This document shows positions 54,379 through 62,904 of a stretch of DNA of 64,000 bases, in pieces. Source of the stretch: an uncultured beta proteobacterium. GTDB lineage: Bacteria; Pseudomonadota; Gammaproteobacteria; Burkholderiales; Burkholderiaceae_C. The notes beneath the pieces were generated by a model, which did no database searches, had not been told where the DNA came from, and worked only from the letters and a program-made list of their open reading frames with translations. Location of the stretch: positions 1 to 64,000 of the forward strand of contig CAIRAW010000001.1 in NCBI GenBank assembly GCA_903876735.1. The letters are read 5' to 3'. Every line of letters begins with the position of its first letter. Positions within the stretch are counted from its first letter, which is position 1. The position numbers were made by a program, and so were the translations under genes.

Positions 54379-55722
54379 TCAGCGCAACAACTGCCAGAGC
54401 AGGCCCAGCGCGGCAGCGCCCGCAATAACCGGGATCACGCCGACCTTGAAGCGCAAGATGGCCACGCCAGCGGCAAGACCGATCGCCAGTGACGCCCATT
54501 CAAAGCCAGCCGCCAGCCCCATCGGCCAGAGCACGTGGTAGGCAAAGAACAGGGCCAGATTGGCGATGACGCCGACGACCGCCGCCGTGATGCCGGTCAG
54601 CGGTGCTGTGAATTTCAGATTGCCGTGCGTCGACTCGATGAACGGGCCACCCGCCAGGATGAAGAAGAACGAAGGCAGGAAGGTGAACCAGGTCACAACT
54701 GAGGCCGCCACCACGCCGGACAGGAAGAGCGAAGCCGTGCCAAAAATCGCCTGTGTCCAGCCACCGACAAAACCGACAAAGGCCACCACCATGATGAGCG
54801 GGCCCGGTGTGGTCTCGCCCAGCGCCAGACCGTCAATCATCTGCGCCGCGCTGAGCCAGTGGAAGTGCTCTACCGCCCCTTGGTAAACATAGGGCAGCAC
54901 AGCATAGGCGCCACCGAAGGTCAACAGCGCGGCCTTGGTGAAGAACCAGGCCATTTGCGTCAACACGCTGTCCCAACCACCAGCCCAGATCAACAGACCC
55001 ATGCCGAGCAGCCATAGCCCCAGCGACACCAGTACCACGCGTAGGAAACCGGTCCAGCTGAACCGGGCGTGCGCGGGCGTCGGCGTCGCGTCATCGATCA
55101 GGGCTGCGCCATAGTGCGTGGCCGCTTTGCCGCGGCCACCACCGACGGCGAATTTGGCCGGCGCAACACGCCCGCCGATGTAACCGGCAAGGCCTGCGGC
55201 CAGCACAATCAAGGGAAACGGAAGTTGCAGGGCATAAATGGCAACGAAGGCGGCAATCGCGATGCCCCACAGCACAGGGTTCTTCAGGGCACGGCTGCCG
55301 ATGCGGTGCGCCGCTGACACGACGATGGCGGTCACGGCGGGCTTGATGCCGTAGAGCAGACCGGCCACGGCTGGCACGTCACCATAGGCCAGGTAGACCC
55401 AGGACAGGCCAATCAGGATGAAGAGAGAAGGCAGCACAAAAAGGCAACCGGCCACGATGCCGCCCCAGGTCCGGTGCAGCAACCAGCCCAGGTAAATCGC
55501 AAGTTGCTGCGCTTCGGGCCCGGGCAGCAGCATGCAGTAATTGAGGGCGTGCAGAAAGCGGTTTTCGGAGATCCAGCGCCGGCGCTCCACCAGGTCCTGG
55601 TGCATGATCGCAATCTGCCCGGCCGGGCCGCCAAAGCCGATGCAACCCAGGCGCAACCAGTACCAGAACGCCTGACTCAGGGTCGGTGCCGGCGGTGTCG
55701 CTTTTGGGTCCATGTTTTCCAT
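54379..55722 (-). CDS. chrA: Chromate transporter ChrA (two fused CHR domains)
   Basis: The 447-residue membrane protein holds two homologous CHR halves. The N-terminal half has FWYWLRLGCIGFGGPAGQIAIMHQDLVERRRWISENRFLHALNYCMLLPGPEAQQLAIYLGW. The C-terminal half has FFTKAALLTFGGAYAVLPYVYQGAVEHFHWLSAAQMIDGLALGETTPGPLIMVVAFVGF. The order GFGGP / LPGPEAQQ and TFGGAY / TTPGPL is the family signature. It exports chromate, often in exchange for sulfate. It stands alone without chrB. Its stop abuts the HAD gene stop. Confidence 0.93.
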   Translation of the reverse strand: MENMDPKATPPAPTLSQAFWYWLRLGCIGFGGPAGQIAIMHQDLVERRRWISENRFLHALNYCMLLPGPEAQQLAIYLGWLLHRTWGGIVAGCLFVLPSLFILIGLSWVYLAYGDVPAVAGLLYGIKPAVTAIVVSAAHRIGSRALKNPVLWGIAIAAFVAIYALQLPFPLIVLAAGLAGYIGGRVAPAKFAVGGGRGKAATHYGAALIDDATPTPAHARFSWTGFLRVVLVSLGLWLLGMGLLIWAGGWDSVLTQMAWFFTKAALLTFGGAYAVLPYVYQGAVEHFHWLSAAQMIDGLALGETTPGPLIMVVAFVGFVGGWTQAIFGTASLFLSGVVAASVVTWFTFLPSFFFILAGGPFIESTHGNLKFTAPLTGITAAVVGVIANLALFFAYHVLWPMGLAAGFEWASLAIGLAAGVAILRFKVGVIPVIAGAAALGLLWQLLR

Positions 55723-55821
55723 GACAAGCTTGTACCATGGCTTGCAGTTTTACGCGCCAAACCAGGCCAACAGCCCGCAGAAGTTCGGCGCCTTCTCACT
55801 GAATTTTGAAACAAGGAAACC

Positions 55822-57375
55822 ATGAACCCGATGATCCGTCGCCAAACCCTGGGTGATGTGCTGCGCCGCACAGCGCAGCGCGTACCCGCCAAGACCGCCA
55901 TCATTTGTGGCGAAACGCAGTGGACCTATGCCGAGTTCGACGCCCTGGTGACGCGCCTGGCGGCAGGACTGGCCCAGATTGGCGTGCTGCAGGGCGAGCG
56001 CGTTGCCGTGCTGGCGCGCAATTCGCACGGCTTTGCGGCGCTGCGCTTTGCGCTGGCGCGCCTGGGTGCCGTGCTGGTGCCGATCAACTTCATGCTCAAA
56101 GCCGAAGAGGTTGCCTTCATCCTGCGCCACGCCGGCGCGCGCACGCTGGCCACCGACAGCGGACTGGCCGAGCTGGCGCGCGCAGCCGCAGCGCTGCAAA
56201 CCGAGGTCCGCGAATTCATCTGGCTGCCATCGGAAGACCCAAGCACGGCGGTGGCCGGCATGCACAGCTTTGACAACCTGGCCGCCTGCACGGCAGCGCT
56301 GCCGATGGTGACGCTTGCCAGCACCGACCTGCTGCAAATCGTCTACACCAGCGGCACCGAATCGAGCCCCAAAGGCGTGATGCTGACGCACGACGCCGTG
56401 CTCTGGCAGTACGTGAGCTGCCTGGTCGATGCCGAAATCACGGCGCAGGACCTGACGCTGCACGCGCTGCCGCTGTACCACTGCGCGCAGCTTGACGTCT
56501 TCTTTGGCCCTGCGATCTACATCGGCAGCAGCAACGTCATCACATCCAAGCCCGTGCCCGACAACCTGCTCGCGCTGATCGAAAAATTCAAGGTCACGAG
56601 TTTCTTTGCACCGCCGACGGTCTGGATCGCGCTGCTGCGCTCGCCGGTTTTCGATGTCAACCGCATCGCGAGTCTGGTCAAGGGCTATTACGGCGCCTCC
56701 ATCATGCCGGTCGAGGTGTTGCGCGAACTCGCTGCGCGCCTGCCCAAGGTGCGGCTGTGGAACCTCTACGGCCAGACCGAGATTGCGCCGCTGGCGACCA
56801 TGCTGGGCCCGGATGACCAGTTGCGCAAACCCGGCTCCTGCGGCCGGGCCGTGCTCAACGTCGAAACGCGCGTGGTGGACGACCAGATGCAGGACGTGCG
56901 CGTGGGCGAGGTCGGCGAGATCGTGCACCGCTCACCGCACCTGATGCTGGGCTACTTCCATGACGACGAGCGCACACGCGCCGCCTTCAGTGGCGACTGG
57001 TTTCACAGCGGAGACCTGGGCATCATCGACGACGAGGGTTTCATCAGCGTGGTCGACCGCATGAAGGACATGATCAAGTCTGGCGGCGAGAACGTCGCCA
57101 GCCGCGAGGTTGAGGAAATGATTTACCGCATGCCGCAGGTCAGCGAAGTGGCGGTGATCGGTCTGGCGGACCCGCGCTGGGTCGAGGCCGTCACAGCGGT
57201 GATCGTGCTCAAGGACGGTCAGGCGCTCAGCGAAGCGGAAGTCATGGCCCACTGCAACACACACATGGCCAGCTTCAAGAGCCCCAAACGCGTGGTCTTC
57301 ACCGACGCACTGCCGAAAAACCCGAGCGGCAAGCTGCTCAAACGCGAGTTGCGCAGAAGTTACGACAAACCATAG
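55822..57375 (+). CDS. AMP-forming acyl-CoA synthetase
   Basis: The 517-residue adenylate-forming enzyme has the P-loop-like YTSGTESSPKGVMLTH, the A5 motif NLYGQTEIAPLAT, GDWFHSGDLGIIDDEGFISVVDRMKDMIKSGGENVASREVE (A7-A8) and the catalytic lysine region NPSGKLLKRELR (A10). It activates a carboxylic acid to acyl-AMP and then acyl-CoA. It resembles medium-chain or FadD3/FadK-type ligases; the substrate is not evident. It stands alone, divergent from chrA, and is followed by a GC-rich palindrome. Confidence 0.9.
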   Translation: MNPMIRRQTLGDVLRRTAQRVPAKTAIICGETQWTYAEFDALVTRLAAGLAQIGVLQGERVAVLARNSHGFAALRFALARLGAVLVPINFMLKAEEVAFILRHAGARTLATDSGLAELARAAAALQTEVREFIWLPSEDPSTAVAGMHSFDNLAACTAALPMVTLASTDLLQIVYTSGTESSPKGVMLTHDAVLWQYVSCLVDAEITAQDLTLHALPLYHCAQLDVFFGPAIYIGSSNVITSKPVPDNLLALIEKFKVTSFFAPPTVWIALLRSPVFDVNRIASLVKGYYGASIMPVEVLRELAARLPKVRLWNLYGQTEIAPLATMLGPDDQLRKPGSCGRAVLNVETRVVDDQMQDVRVGEVGEIVHRSPHLMLGYFHDDERTRAAFSGDWFHSGDLGIIDDEGFISVVDRMKDMIKSGGENVASREVEEMIYRMPQVSEVAVIGLADPRWVEAVTAVIVLKDGQALSEAEVMAHCNTHMASFKSPKRVVFTDALPKNPSGKLLKRELRRSYDKP

Positions 57376-57383
57376 GCCAGACC

Positions 57384-57399
57384 CGAGCCCGCGGGCTCG
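57384..57399 (+). terminator. GC palindrome after the acyl-CoA synthetase gene
   Basis: CGAGCCCGCGGGCTCG is a perfect 16-bp palindrome 8 bp after the stop codon, followed by a second CGGCCG pair around CTTGTTAT. There is no T-run, so termination strength is uncertain. Confidence 0.4.
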
Positions 57400-57435
57400 G
57401 CCGCTTGTTATCGGCCGCCAATCCATCAAGCTATC

Positions 57436-59301
57436 ATGCCTTCGATGTATTCAGTATTCACGCGTTGCCGCCTGACACTTCTGTTGCTTTGCGGATTCTT
57501 CTTTCTGAGCACCCATGCCTTTGCTGGCGAAAAGGTGCTCGACGTCACGCGACTGGGCCATGAAGCCGTTTCCCTGACCGACCACTTCGCGGTCTTCGAA
57601 GACCCCAGCGCCGCCCTGTCCCGGAGCGATGTCAGCAGCCCGGAATTCGCCCAGCGTTTCACGGCCAACCAGAAACCCGGGCAGGCATTGGGTTTTTCCT
57701 ATACCCGCTCGGCAATCTGGCTGCGCCTGCATCTGAAGAACCCGGGCGACAAGCCGGTCGAACTTGTGCTCGACATCGCTTACGCCTTATTGGCCAAGGT
57801 CGATTTCTACCAGCCAACGGACCAGGGCTACCAGCACATTGAAGCCGGCTATACCCGACCGACCCCGGCGCAGGCGCTTGCGAGCCGCTTTATCGCCCTG
57901 CGGATTGTGCTGCCGGCCGGCGCTGATCAGCAGGTATACCTGCGTGCAGAGACACCCAATTCCTTGAACGTTCCGGCAAGCTTGTGGACCAGCGAAGCCT
58001 TCCACGCCCATCAGCCGGCGGACTACGCGGTGCAGGCCCTGTATTTCGGCATCGTGCTCGCCATCGGTTTCTATAACCTGATGCTGTACTTTGCCTTGCG
58101 CGATCTGAGTTACCTGCTCTACGTCGTTTTTGCCAGCGGTGTTGCGCTGGCTTTGGCGAACTTTACGGGCATGGGCGCCGAATTTGTGTGGGGCGTCGCA
58201 CCGGTCTGGTCGAAAATTGGCGTCAATGTGCCAGCGGCGCTTGCCTCCGTCGCCATGCTCCTGTTCACGCGGCGCATGCTCACCACCGAGCAACTGGTAC
58301 CGCGCATTGATCAGTGGATCAAGCTGTTCATCGCTGCAAACGCCGCGTCGTTCTTCCTGCTGATTTTCTGGTTTCAGGAATTCAACCCATTCTTCGTCAC
58401 CATGAACCTGGTGACCTCGCTGCTTATTTTGGCCACGGGTGTCATCTGCGCCCGCCAGCGCCAGCGCAGCGCGTATTTCTTTGTCGCCGCTTTTTCTGTG
58501 CTGTTCCTGGCCAATGCCTTGACCCACCTGCGCAATCTTGGCATTCTGCCGACCAACGTTTTCACCAGCGATGGCATGCAGATCGGATCTGCGCTTGAGA
58601 TGCTGTTGCTGTCACTTGCGCTGGCCGATCGGTTCAACAAGATGCGGCGCGAAAGAATGGACGCGCAAACCCAGGCGCTGCGAATCCAGGGCGAACTGCT
58701 GGAAAAACTCAAGGCATCCGAGCAGTTGCTGGAAGCCCGCGTGGCCGATCGCACGGCGCAATTGCAACTTGTCAACCAGCAGCTCGAAGCCCTCAGCACC
58801 ACCGACGCCTTGACCGGCCTGGCAAACCGCCGTCACTTTGACACGGTTCTGGCCAACGAATGGGCCCGGGCGTCGCGACTGGGGCAGCCACTGGCGCTTG
58901 GATTGCTGGACGTCGACTGGTTCAAGCCCTACAACGATCACTACGGTCATCAAGCCGGCGACGACTGCCTGCGCCAGGTGGCCAGGGTTTTGTCGGGCAG
59001 CATCAGCCGCTCGGGCGATCTGGTGGCGCGCTACGGTGGCGAAGAATTCGTATTCATCGCGCTGGCGACTGATCTTGCAAGCGCCACCACGATGGCGCAC
59101 CGGGTGTGCGAATCGCTGCGCTGCGCCGGCTTGCCGCACGCGCTGTCTGAATTTGCCTGCGTCACGGCCAGCATCGGCGTGGCAAGCTGCATGCCCGGTC
59201 AGGGCAACAGCGCAGAGGCCTTGCTCAGAGCCGCAGACCGCGCCCTGTACAGCGCCAAGAGACAAGGGCGAAACCGGGTTGTTTCAGAGCCTGCTGTTTA
59301 A
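57436..59301 (+). CDS. Diguanylate cyclase with 7TMR-DISM sensor
   Basis: The 621-residue protein has a signal peptide (to about residue 29), a periplasmic 7TMR-DISMED2-type domain (FSYTRSAIWLRLHLKNPGDKPVELVLDI), about seven transmembrane helices from about 195 to 395, a coiled coil (MDAQTQALRIQGELLEKLKASEQLLEARVADRTAQLQLVNQQL) and a GGDEF domain. The active motif is GGEEF at 534-538, and an RSGD inhibitory site lies five residues before it. It should make cyclic di-GMP with product inhibition. Its stop codon overlaps that of the convergent histidine kinase by two bases. Confidence 0.93.
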   Translation: MPSMYSVFTRCRLTLLLLCGFFFLSTHAFAGEKVLDVTRLGHEAVSLTDHFAVFEDPSAALSRSDVSSPEFAQRFTANQKPGQALGFSYTRSAIWLRLHLKNPGDKPVELVLDIAYALLAKVDFYQPTDQGYQHIEAGYTRPTPAQALASRFIALRIVLPAGADQQVYLRAETPNSLNVPASLWTSEAFHAHQPADYAVQALYFGIVLAIGFYNLMLYFALRDLSYLLYVVFASGVALALANFTGMGAEFVWGVAPVWSKIGVNVPAALASVAMLLFTRRMLTTEQLVPRIDQWIKLFIAANAASFFLLIFWFQEFNPFFVTMNLVTSLLILATGVICARQRQRSAYFFVAAFSVLFLANALTHLRNLGILPTNVFTSDGMQIGSALEMLLLSLALADRFNKMRRERMDAQTQALRIQGELLEKLKASEQLLEARVADRTAQLQLVNQQLEALSTTDALTGLANRRHFDTVLANEWARASRLGQPLALGLLDVDWFKPYNDHYGHQAGDDCLRQVARVLSGSISRSGDLVARYGGEEFVFIALATDLASATTMAHRVCESLRCAGLPHALSEFACVTASIGVASCMPGQGNSAEALLRAADRALYSAKRQGRNRVVSEPAV

Positions 59302-61244
59302 ACCCATTGCGTCGCCGCCGATAACCACAGGGTCACGGTGGTGCCAAGGCCGAGCCGGCTTTCGATCTGCACCTCGCCGCCGTGGAGCTCGATGATTTCC
59401 TTGACGATGCTCATGCCCAGCCCGGTGCCCGGAATATTGCCCGAACTGTCGGCCCGGTAAAAGCGCTCGCAAACACGCGCTGTCTGCTGCGGCGTCATGC
59501 CGATGCCATGGTCACTGACGCGTATACCGACACGCGCAGACCGATCGGCGCTCGCGCCGTCGCAGCCAACCAGACTGATCGTCACCGCGCCACCGGCTGG
59601 CGAATACTTGTAGGCGTTGGACAGAATGTTGCGCACCGCCTGCATCAGCTTGCTGCGATCGGCGCGCACCCGGCAGGGCTGCGCCGGCACCTCGATCCGT
59701 GCCGCCTGCTGCCCGGCCGGCAGGCCGAAGTCGGCCACCAGCTCGTGCAGCAATCCAACCGCATCCACACTGACAAAGTCAAATTCCTTGCCGCGCCGCT
59801 CATCGATACGCACCAGGTCGAGCAGTTCGTTGATGATGGCAATCATCATTTCCGACTGACGGTGGATGATGCCTAAAAACTCGCTGCGCTCTGCACCCGA
59901 AAACTCCTGCGCCATCATCAGTTCCGAGTACCCGTAGATGCTGGCCATGGGCGTGCGCAGTTCATGGGCTGCGTGCGACAGGAATTCGCTCTTCATGCGA
60001 TCAATTTCGGTTTCCTGCGTCACGTCGCGGAAATAAAGAATCTGTGAAACAGTCTCGGCCTGCGACAGGCGCAGGCCGATTTCAAGCACGTGCTTGCCGG
60101 GGCCGGACAGTTCAATCAGCTGGCGCCGCCGCCCGGGCGCGCGAGCCGATGCGGCGGCCAAATCAGCCCTGAGCACCGCCATGCCGGGAAAACGCGCAGG
60201 GTCGAGGCAGACACGCGCCAGCCGCTCGGAAAAAACGGCCTCGTCAAGACCGATGATTTGGTCGGGCTCCAGGCCCGTCATGCGAAAGAAGGCCGGGCTC
60301 GCGTATTTGACGCAGCGCCCGGCGTCGAAGGAGATGAACCCGTCGGGGCTGAGGTCGAAAATGGCGTTGAGCTGCTCGGTGTGCTCGCGAATGCGCCCGA
60401 GCGCTGCCTCAAGCTCGTGCTGGGCCTCGACGCGCATCTGGTTCTCGACGCGCAGCACCTCATGCCCGTCCTCCAGTTGCGCGTGCTTCTCCCGCAAAGC
60501 TGCGGCAATGCGCGCGGTCTCTTCGTTGGCACGCGTTAACTGATCGACGCGCTCGGCAATGGCGCGCGACATGACGTTGAAGGCCGCGCCCAGTCGCCCG
60601 ACATCGTCCTTACCCTCGGGCACTGGTGCCAGTGTCAATTCGCCCTGTGCCACCTTCAGGCTGGCCGCCGTCAACAGCGAGAGCTGGCGCGTGATCAGCA
60701 AGCCCAGAAGTGTCAGCAGTCCCGCCGACAGCAACAACTCGCCACCGGCAATGATGATGCCCTGGGTCAACAGATTCTTGCGCGCCACCAGGATGCGCTT
60801 GAGGTCGAGACCGAACTGCAGCTTGCCCAGCGTCTGTCCGGCCAGTTTGATCGGCAGCGCCAGGTCGTAACGCGGCGGATCGTCATCGTCGTCGAGCGTG
60901 AAGTACGCATCAATCGCCGGCAAGGGCTTTTTGATGGGCCAGCCGCTGGTGGCAACAATGACGCCGGCGGCATCGGTCACCGCCAGGTAGTCGATACCAC
61001 GGATCGCGTGGCTTTCGTCGAGCACCGCCTGCACCGTAGCGTAGTCATATTGCGCCAGGGGCGCCACCAGCGCCGCAGACAGCACCGGTGCAATCTGCTC
61101 AGCCTGCTCCCGCGCCTGATCCCCCATGGCCTCGTGCAGCAGGCGCAGACTGTTGCCAACCAGGATCGCCAGCATGACCAGCTCAACCAGCAACGCCGCC
61201 AGCACCAGACGGCCACGCACGGTGCGCCAGGGCCAGAAGTGCAT
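59298..61244 (-). CDS. Membrane sensor histidine kinase with HAMP and PAS domains
   Basis: The 648-residue kinase has transmembrane helices near 12-33 and 160-184 flanking a periplasmic domain, and a HAMP region (about 185-240). A coiled coil and a PAS domain follow (about 290-410: LNAIFDLSPDGFISFDAGRCVKYASPAFFRMTGLEPDQIIG). The HisKA phosphoacceptor is His427 in SHAAHELRTPMAS, and the ATPase domain has NILSNAYKYSP, DHGIGM and GTGLGMSIVKEIIELHGG. It starts one base inside the stop of a PhnD-like binding-protein gene, so the two likely form a sensing pair. No response regulator gene is adjacent. Confidence 0.93.
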   Translation of the reverse strand: MHFWPWRTVRGRLVLAALLVELVMLAILVGNSLRLLHEAMGDQAREQAEQIAPVLSAALVAPLAQYDYATVQAVLDESHAIRGIDYLAVTDAAGVIVATSGWPIKKPLPAIDAYFTLDDDDDPPRYDLALPIKLAGQTLGKLQFGLDLKRILVARKNLLTQGIIIAGGELLLSAGLLTLLGLLITRQLSLLTAASLKVAQGELTLAPVPEGKDDVGRLGAAFNVMSRAIAERVDQLTRANEETARIAAALREKHAQLEDGHEVLRVENQMRVEAQHELEAALGRIREHTEQLNAIFDLSPDGFISFDAGRCVKYASPAFFRMTGLEPDQIIGLDEAVFSERLARVCLDPARFPGMAVLRADLAAASARAPGRRRQLIELSGPGKHVLEIGLRLSQAETVSQILYFRDVTQETEIDRMKSEFLSHAAHELRTPMASIYGYSELMMAQEFSGAERSEFLGIIHRQSEMMIAIINELLDLVRIDERRGKEFDFVSVDAVGLLHELVADFGLPAGQQAARIEVPAQPCRVRADRSKLMQAVRNILSNAYKYSPAGGAVTISLVGCDGASADRSARVGIRVSDHGIGMTPQQTARVCERFYRADSSGNIPGTGLGMSIVKEIIELHGGEVQIESRLGLGTTVTLWLSAATQWV

Positions 61245-62074
61245 CAGTTGCCCTGCCTCAGCACGGTACGAACTTCGTTGGCGTAGGGTTCGAGCGCGAT
61301 CAGTTCACGTGGTTCGAGCGGCCGGTAGCCGCCAAGTTGGTGGCGCGCGAAATACTGTTTGGCTTGCGCTGTTTCAGCGAAGGCCCACAAGGCGTCCAGA
61401 ATGGGTTCGCGCTGTTTGGCGTGACGCGCGTTGAGCAGGTAGACACGACCGGCCATTGGCAGGCTCTCGGCCAGCAAGCGCAACTGGGCACGCACCGGAG
61501 GCGGCAGATTCTGGAAGTTCGCCAGCGACATGAAGCCGGCGCTGCCCTCGCCCTTGAGCAGCAACTGCGCAACACTGTCGGAAGCGCTGACATAGCGCAG
61601 CGTGGCATTGGCAACCGAATTGCGCAGCAGCCAATGCTGACCCCACAGCGTCACCAGCGAAGAGGCCGAAAGTCCGATCACGCTGCTGCCGGCCAGGTCT
61701 TTGGGTTCCCGGTAGGGACTGTCAGCCGCCACCAGCGCCACGGCCTTGAAGTCAGCCTGGTAGGTCAGCAGCGGCAGGTAGCGGGCATCGGTCTGCAGCA
61801 AGCGCGCCTGGTGCCCGGTGGTGATGGCGATGTCATAAGTCTGCGCCACGCCACGGCGGGCAAATTCGGTGAAATCGGGCGCCGTGACGATCTCAACCGG
61901 CCGCTTCAGGACCTGCTCCAGATACAGGCGCAGGGGCTGGTACATCTCGATGATGACGCGCGCGCTCGAATGCGGCGCCACACCGATGCGAAAAGGCGCG
62001 CTCGCCGTGCCTGCTGCCAGGGCGAGCGCTGGCAGCAACAAGAACAGGCCAACAAACCAGCGGATGCAACGCAT
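61244..62074 (-). CDS. PhnD-like periplasmic binding protein coupled to a histidine kinase
   Basis: ATG 62074 gives 276 residues with signal peptide RWFVGLFLLLPALALAAG. The mature protein matches the phosphate/phosphite/phosphonate-binding fold: FRIGVAPHSSARVIIEMYQPLRLYLEQVLKRPVEIVTAPDFTEFARRGVAQTYDIAITTGHQARLL and FKAVALVAADSPYREPKDLAGSSVIGL. No ABC permease or ATPase gene is nearby. It is translationally coupled to the histidine kinase (one-base stop/start overlap), so it probably presents a ligand to the kinase sensor domain and is not a transport component. A start at 62110 is less likely because it precedes the signal peptide. Confidence 0.82.
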   Translation of the reverse strand: MRCIRWFVGLFLLLPALALAAGTASAPFRIGVAPHSSARVIIEMYQPLRLYLEQVLKRPVEIVTAPDFTEFARRGVAQTYDIAITTGHQARLLQTDARYLPLLTYQADFKAVALVAADSPYREPKDLAGSSVIGLSASSLVTLWGQHWLLRNSVANATLRYVSASDSVAQLLLKGEGSAGFMSLANFQNLPPPVRAQLRLLAESLPMAGRVYLLNARHAKQREPILDALWAFAETAQAKQYFARHQLGGYRPLEPRELIALEPYANEVRTVLRQGN

Positions 62075-62188
62075 CTTGATCACCTCTGAAAACAGATGGG
62101 AATGAAACACCGCGGCGACCCTGGCCGGGATCAGGCGGATGTCAATGCAGACCCGATGTTACCCGGGCGCATCCGTTTGCGGCGCGCG

Positions 62189-62680
62189 TCACTGCGGCAC
62201 GCGCGGCGCGCGCCTGGCTTCGGCCAGCGTGCGCGCCTGCGGGTAGATCATCTTTTCTTCGAGCTCAATATGGCCGAGGTAGAGGTCATGGAACACTTCC
62301 ACGTTGTGCTGGAACTCGGCGTTGTCGATCCAGTGGTTACCCACGGCGATGGCGCGCAACTGCGGCGCCAGTTCCAGCCAGTCTTCCTCGATCCAGCCAT
62401 GGTCCTGCTGCAACATGCGCACCAGCGTCGCCAGTTCCGCATCGGTGCTGCTCAGCAGCGGTGCAAATGCCGTCTTCTCTTCGTCCAGATGGTGCTGGCG
62501 CGCGGTGCCGGAGAAGAAGGCCTCAATGTCAGCGGCCTGCTGCTGTGCGGCCGCGTCGATACCCTGCGCCTCGACATGCAGGGCCAGCGCCGTCAACCGC
62601 GTCAGGTGATCAAGAATCTGCTGGTGACAGAGATCCAGGGCTTCAAAGCCGGAGGCAAGGGGACGTGGGGCGGCGCTCAT
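62189..62680 (-). CDS. Hemerythrin HHE domain protein
   Basis: I choose ATG 62680, 6 nt after GGAG; ATGs at 62686 and 62692 are alternatives. The 163-residue helical protein has the metal-ligand pattern CHQQILDHL, ARQHHLDEEKTAF, LQQDHGWIEEDWLEL and VFHDLYLGHIELEEKMIYPQA, i.e. spaced histidines and glutamates for a di-iron site in a four-helix bundle. Such proteins bind oxygen or nitric oxide or store iron. It is a single gene. The C-terminus ends in a short basic tail. Confidence 0.85.
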   Translation of the reverse strand: MSAAPRPLASGFEALDLCHQQILDHLTRLTALALHVEAQGIDAAAQQQAADIEAFFSGTARQHHLDEEKTAFAPLLSSTDAELATLVRMLQQDHGWIEEDWLELAPQLRAIAVGNHWIDNAEFQHNVEVFHDLYLGHIELEEKMIYPQARTLAEARRAPRVPQ

Positions 62681-62904
62681 AGGCATCTCCATCTTGAAAG
62701 ATTCAAACCAGGCTGGCCGCGAGCGCAGCCGACGCCACATGTTAGCGGAGCGCGCGCCCGTACGCAAAAAGGGACCCGCGCCGCCAATTCGAAAACAGCT
62801 TGCCGAATCGCCGCTTTGCAACGTTAAGATGGCGCTTGACCTCGCCGGCTGTTGTGACCGGTCCGGTTGTCTGCATCCACTCTATTTTTGAACTGGAAAA
62901 CACC

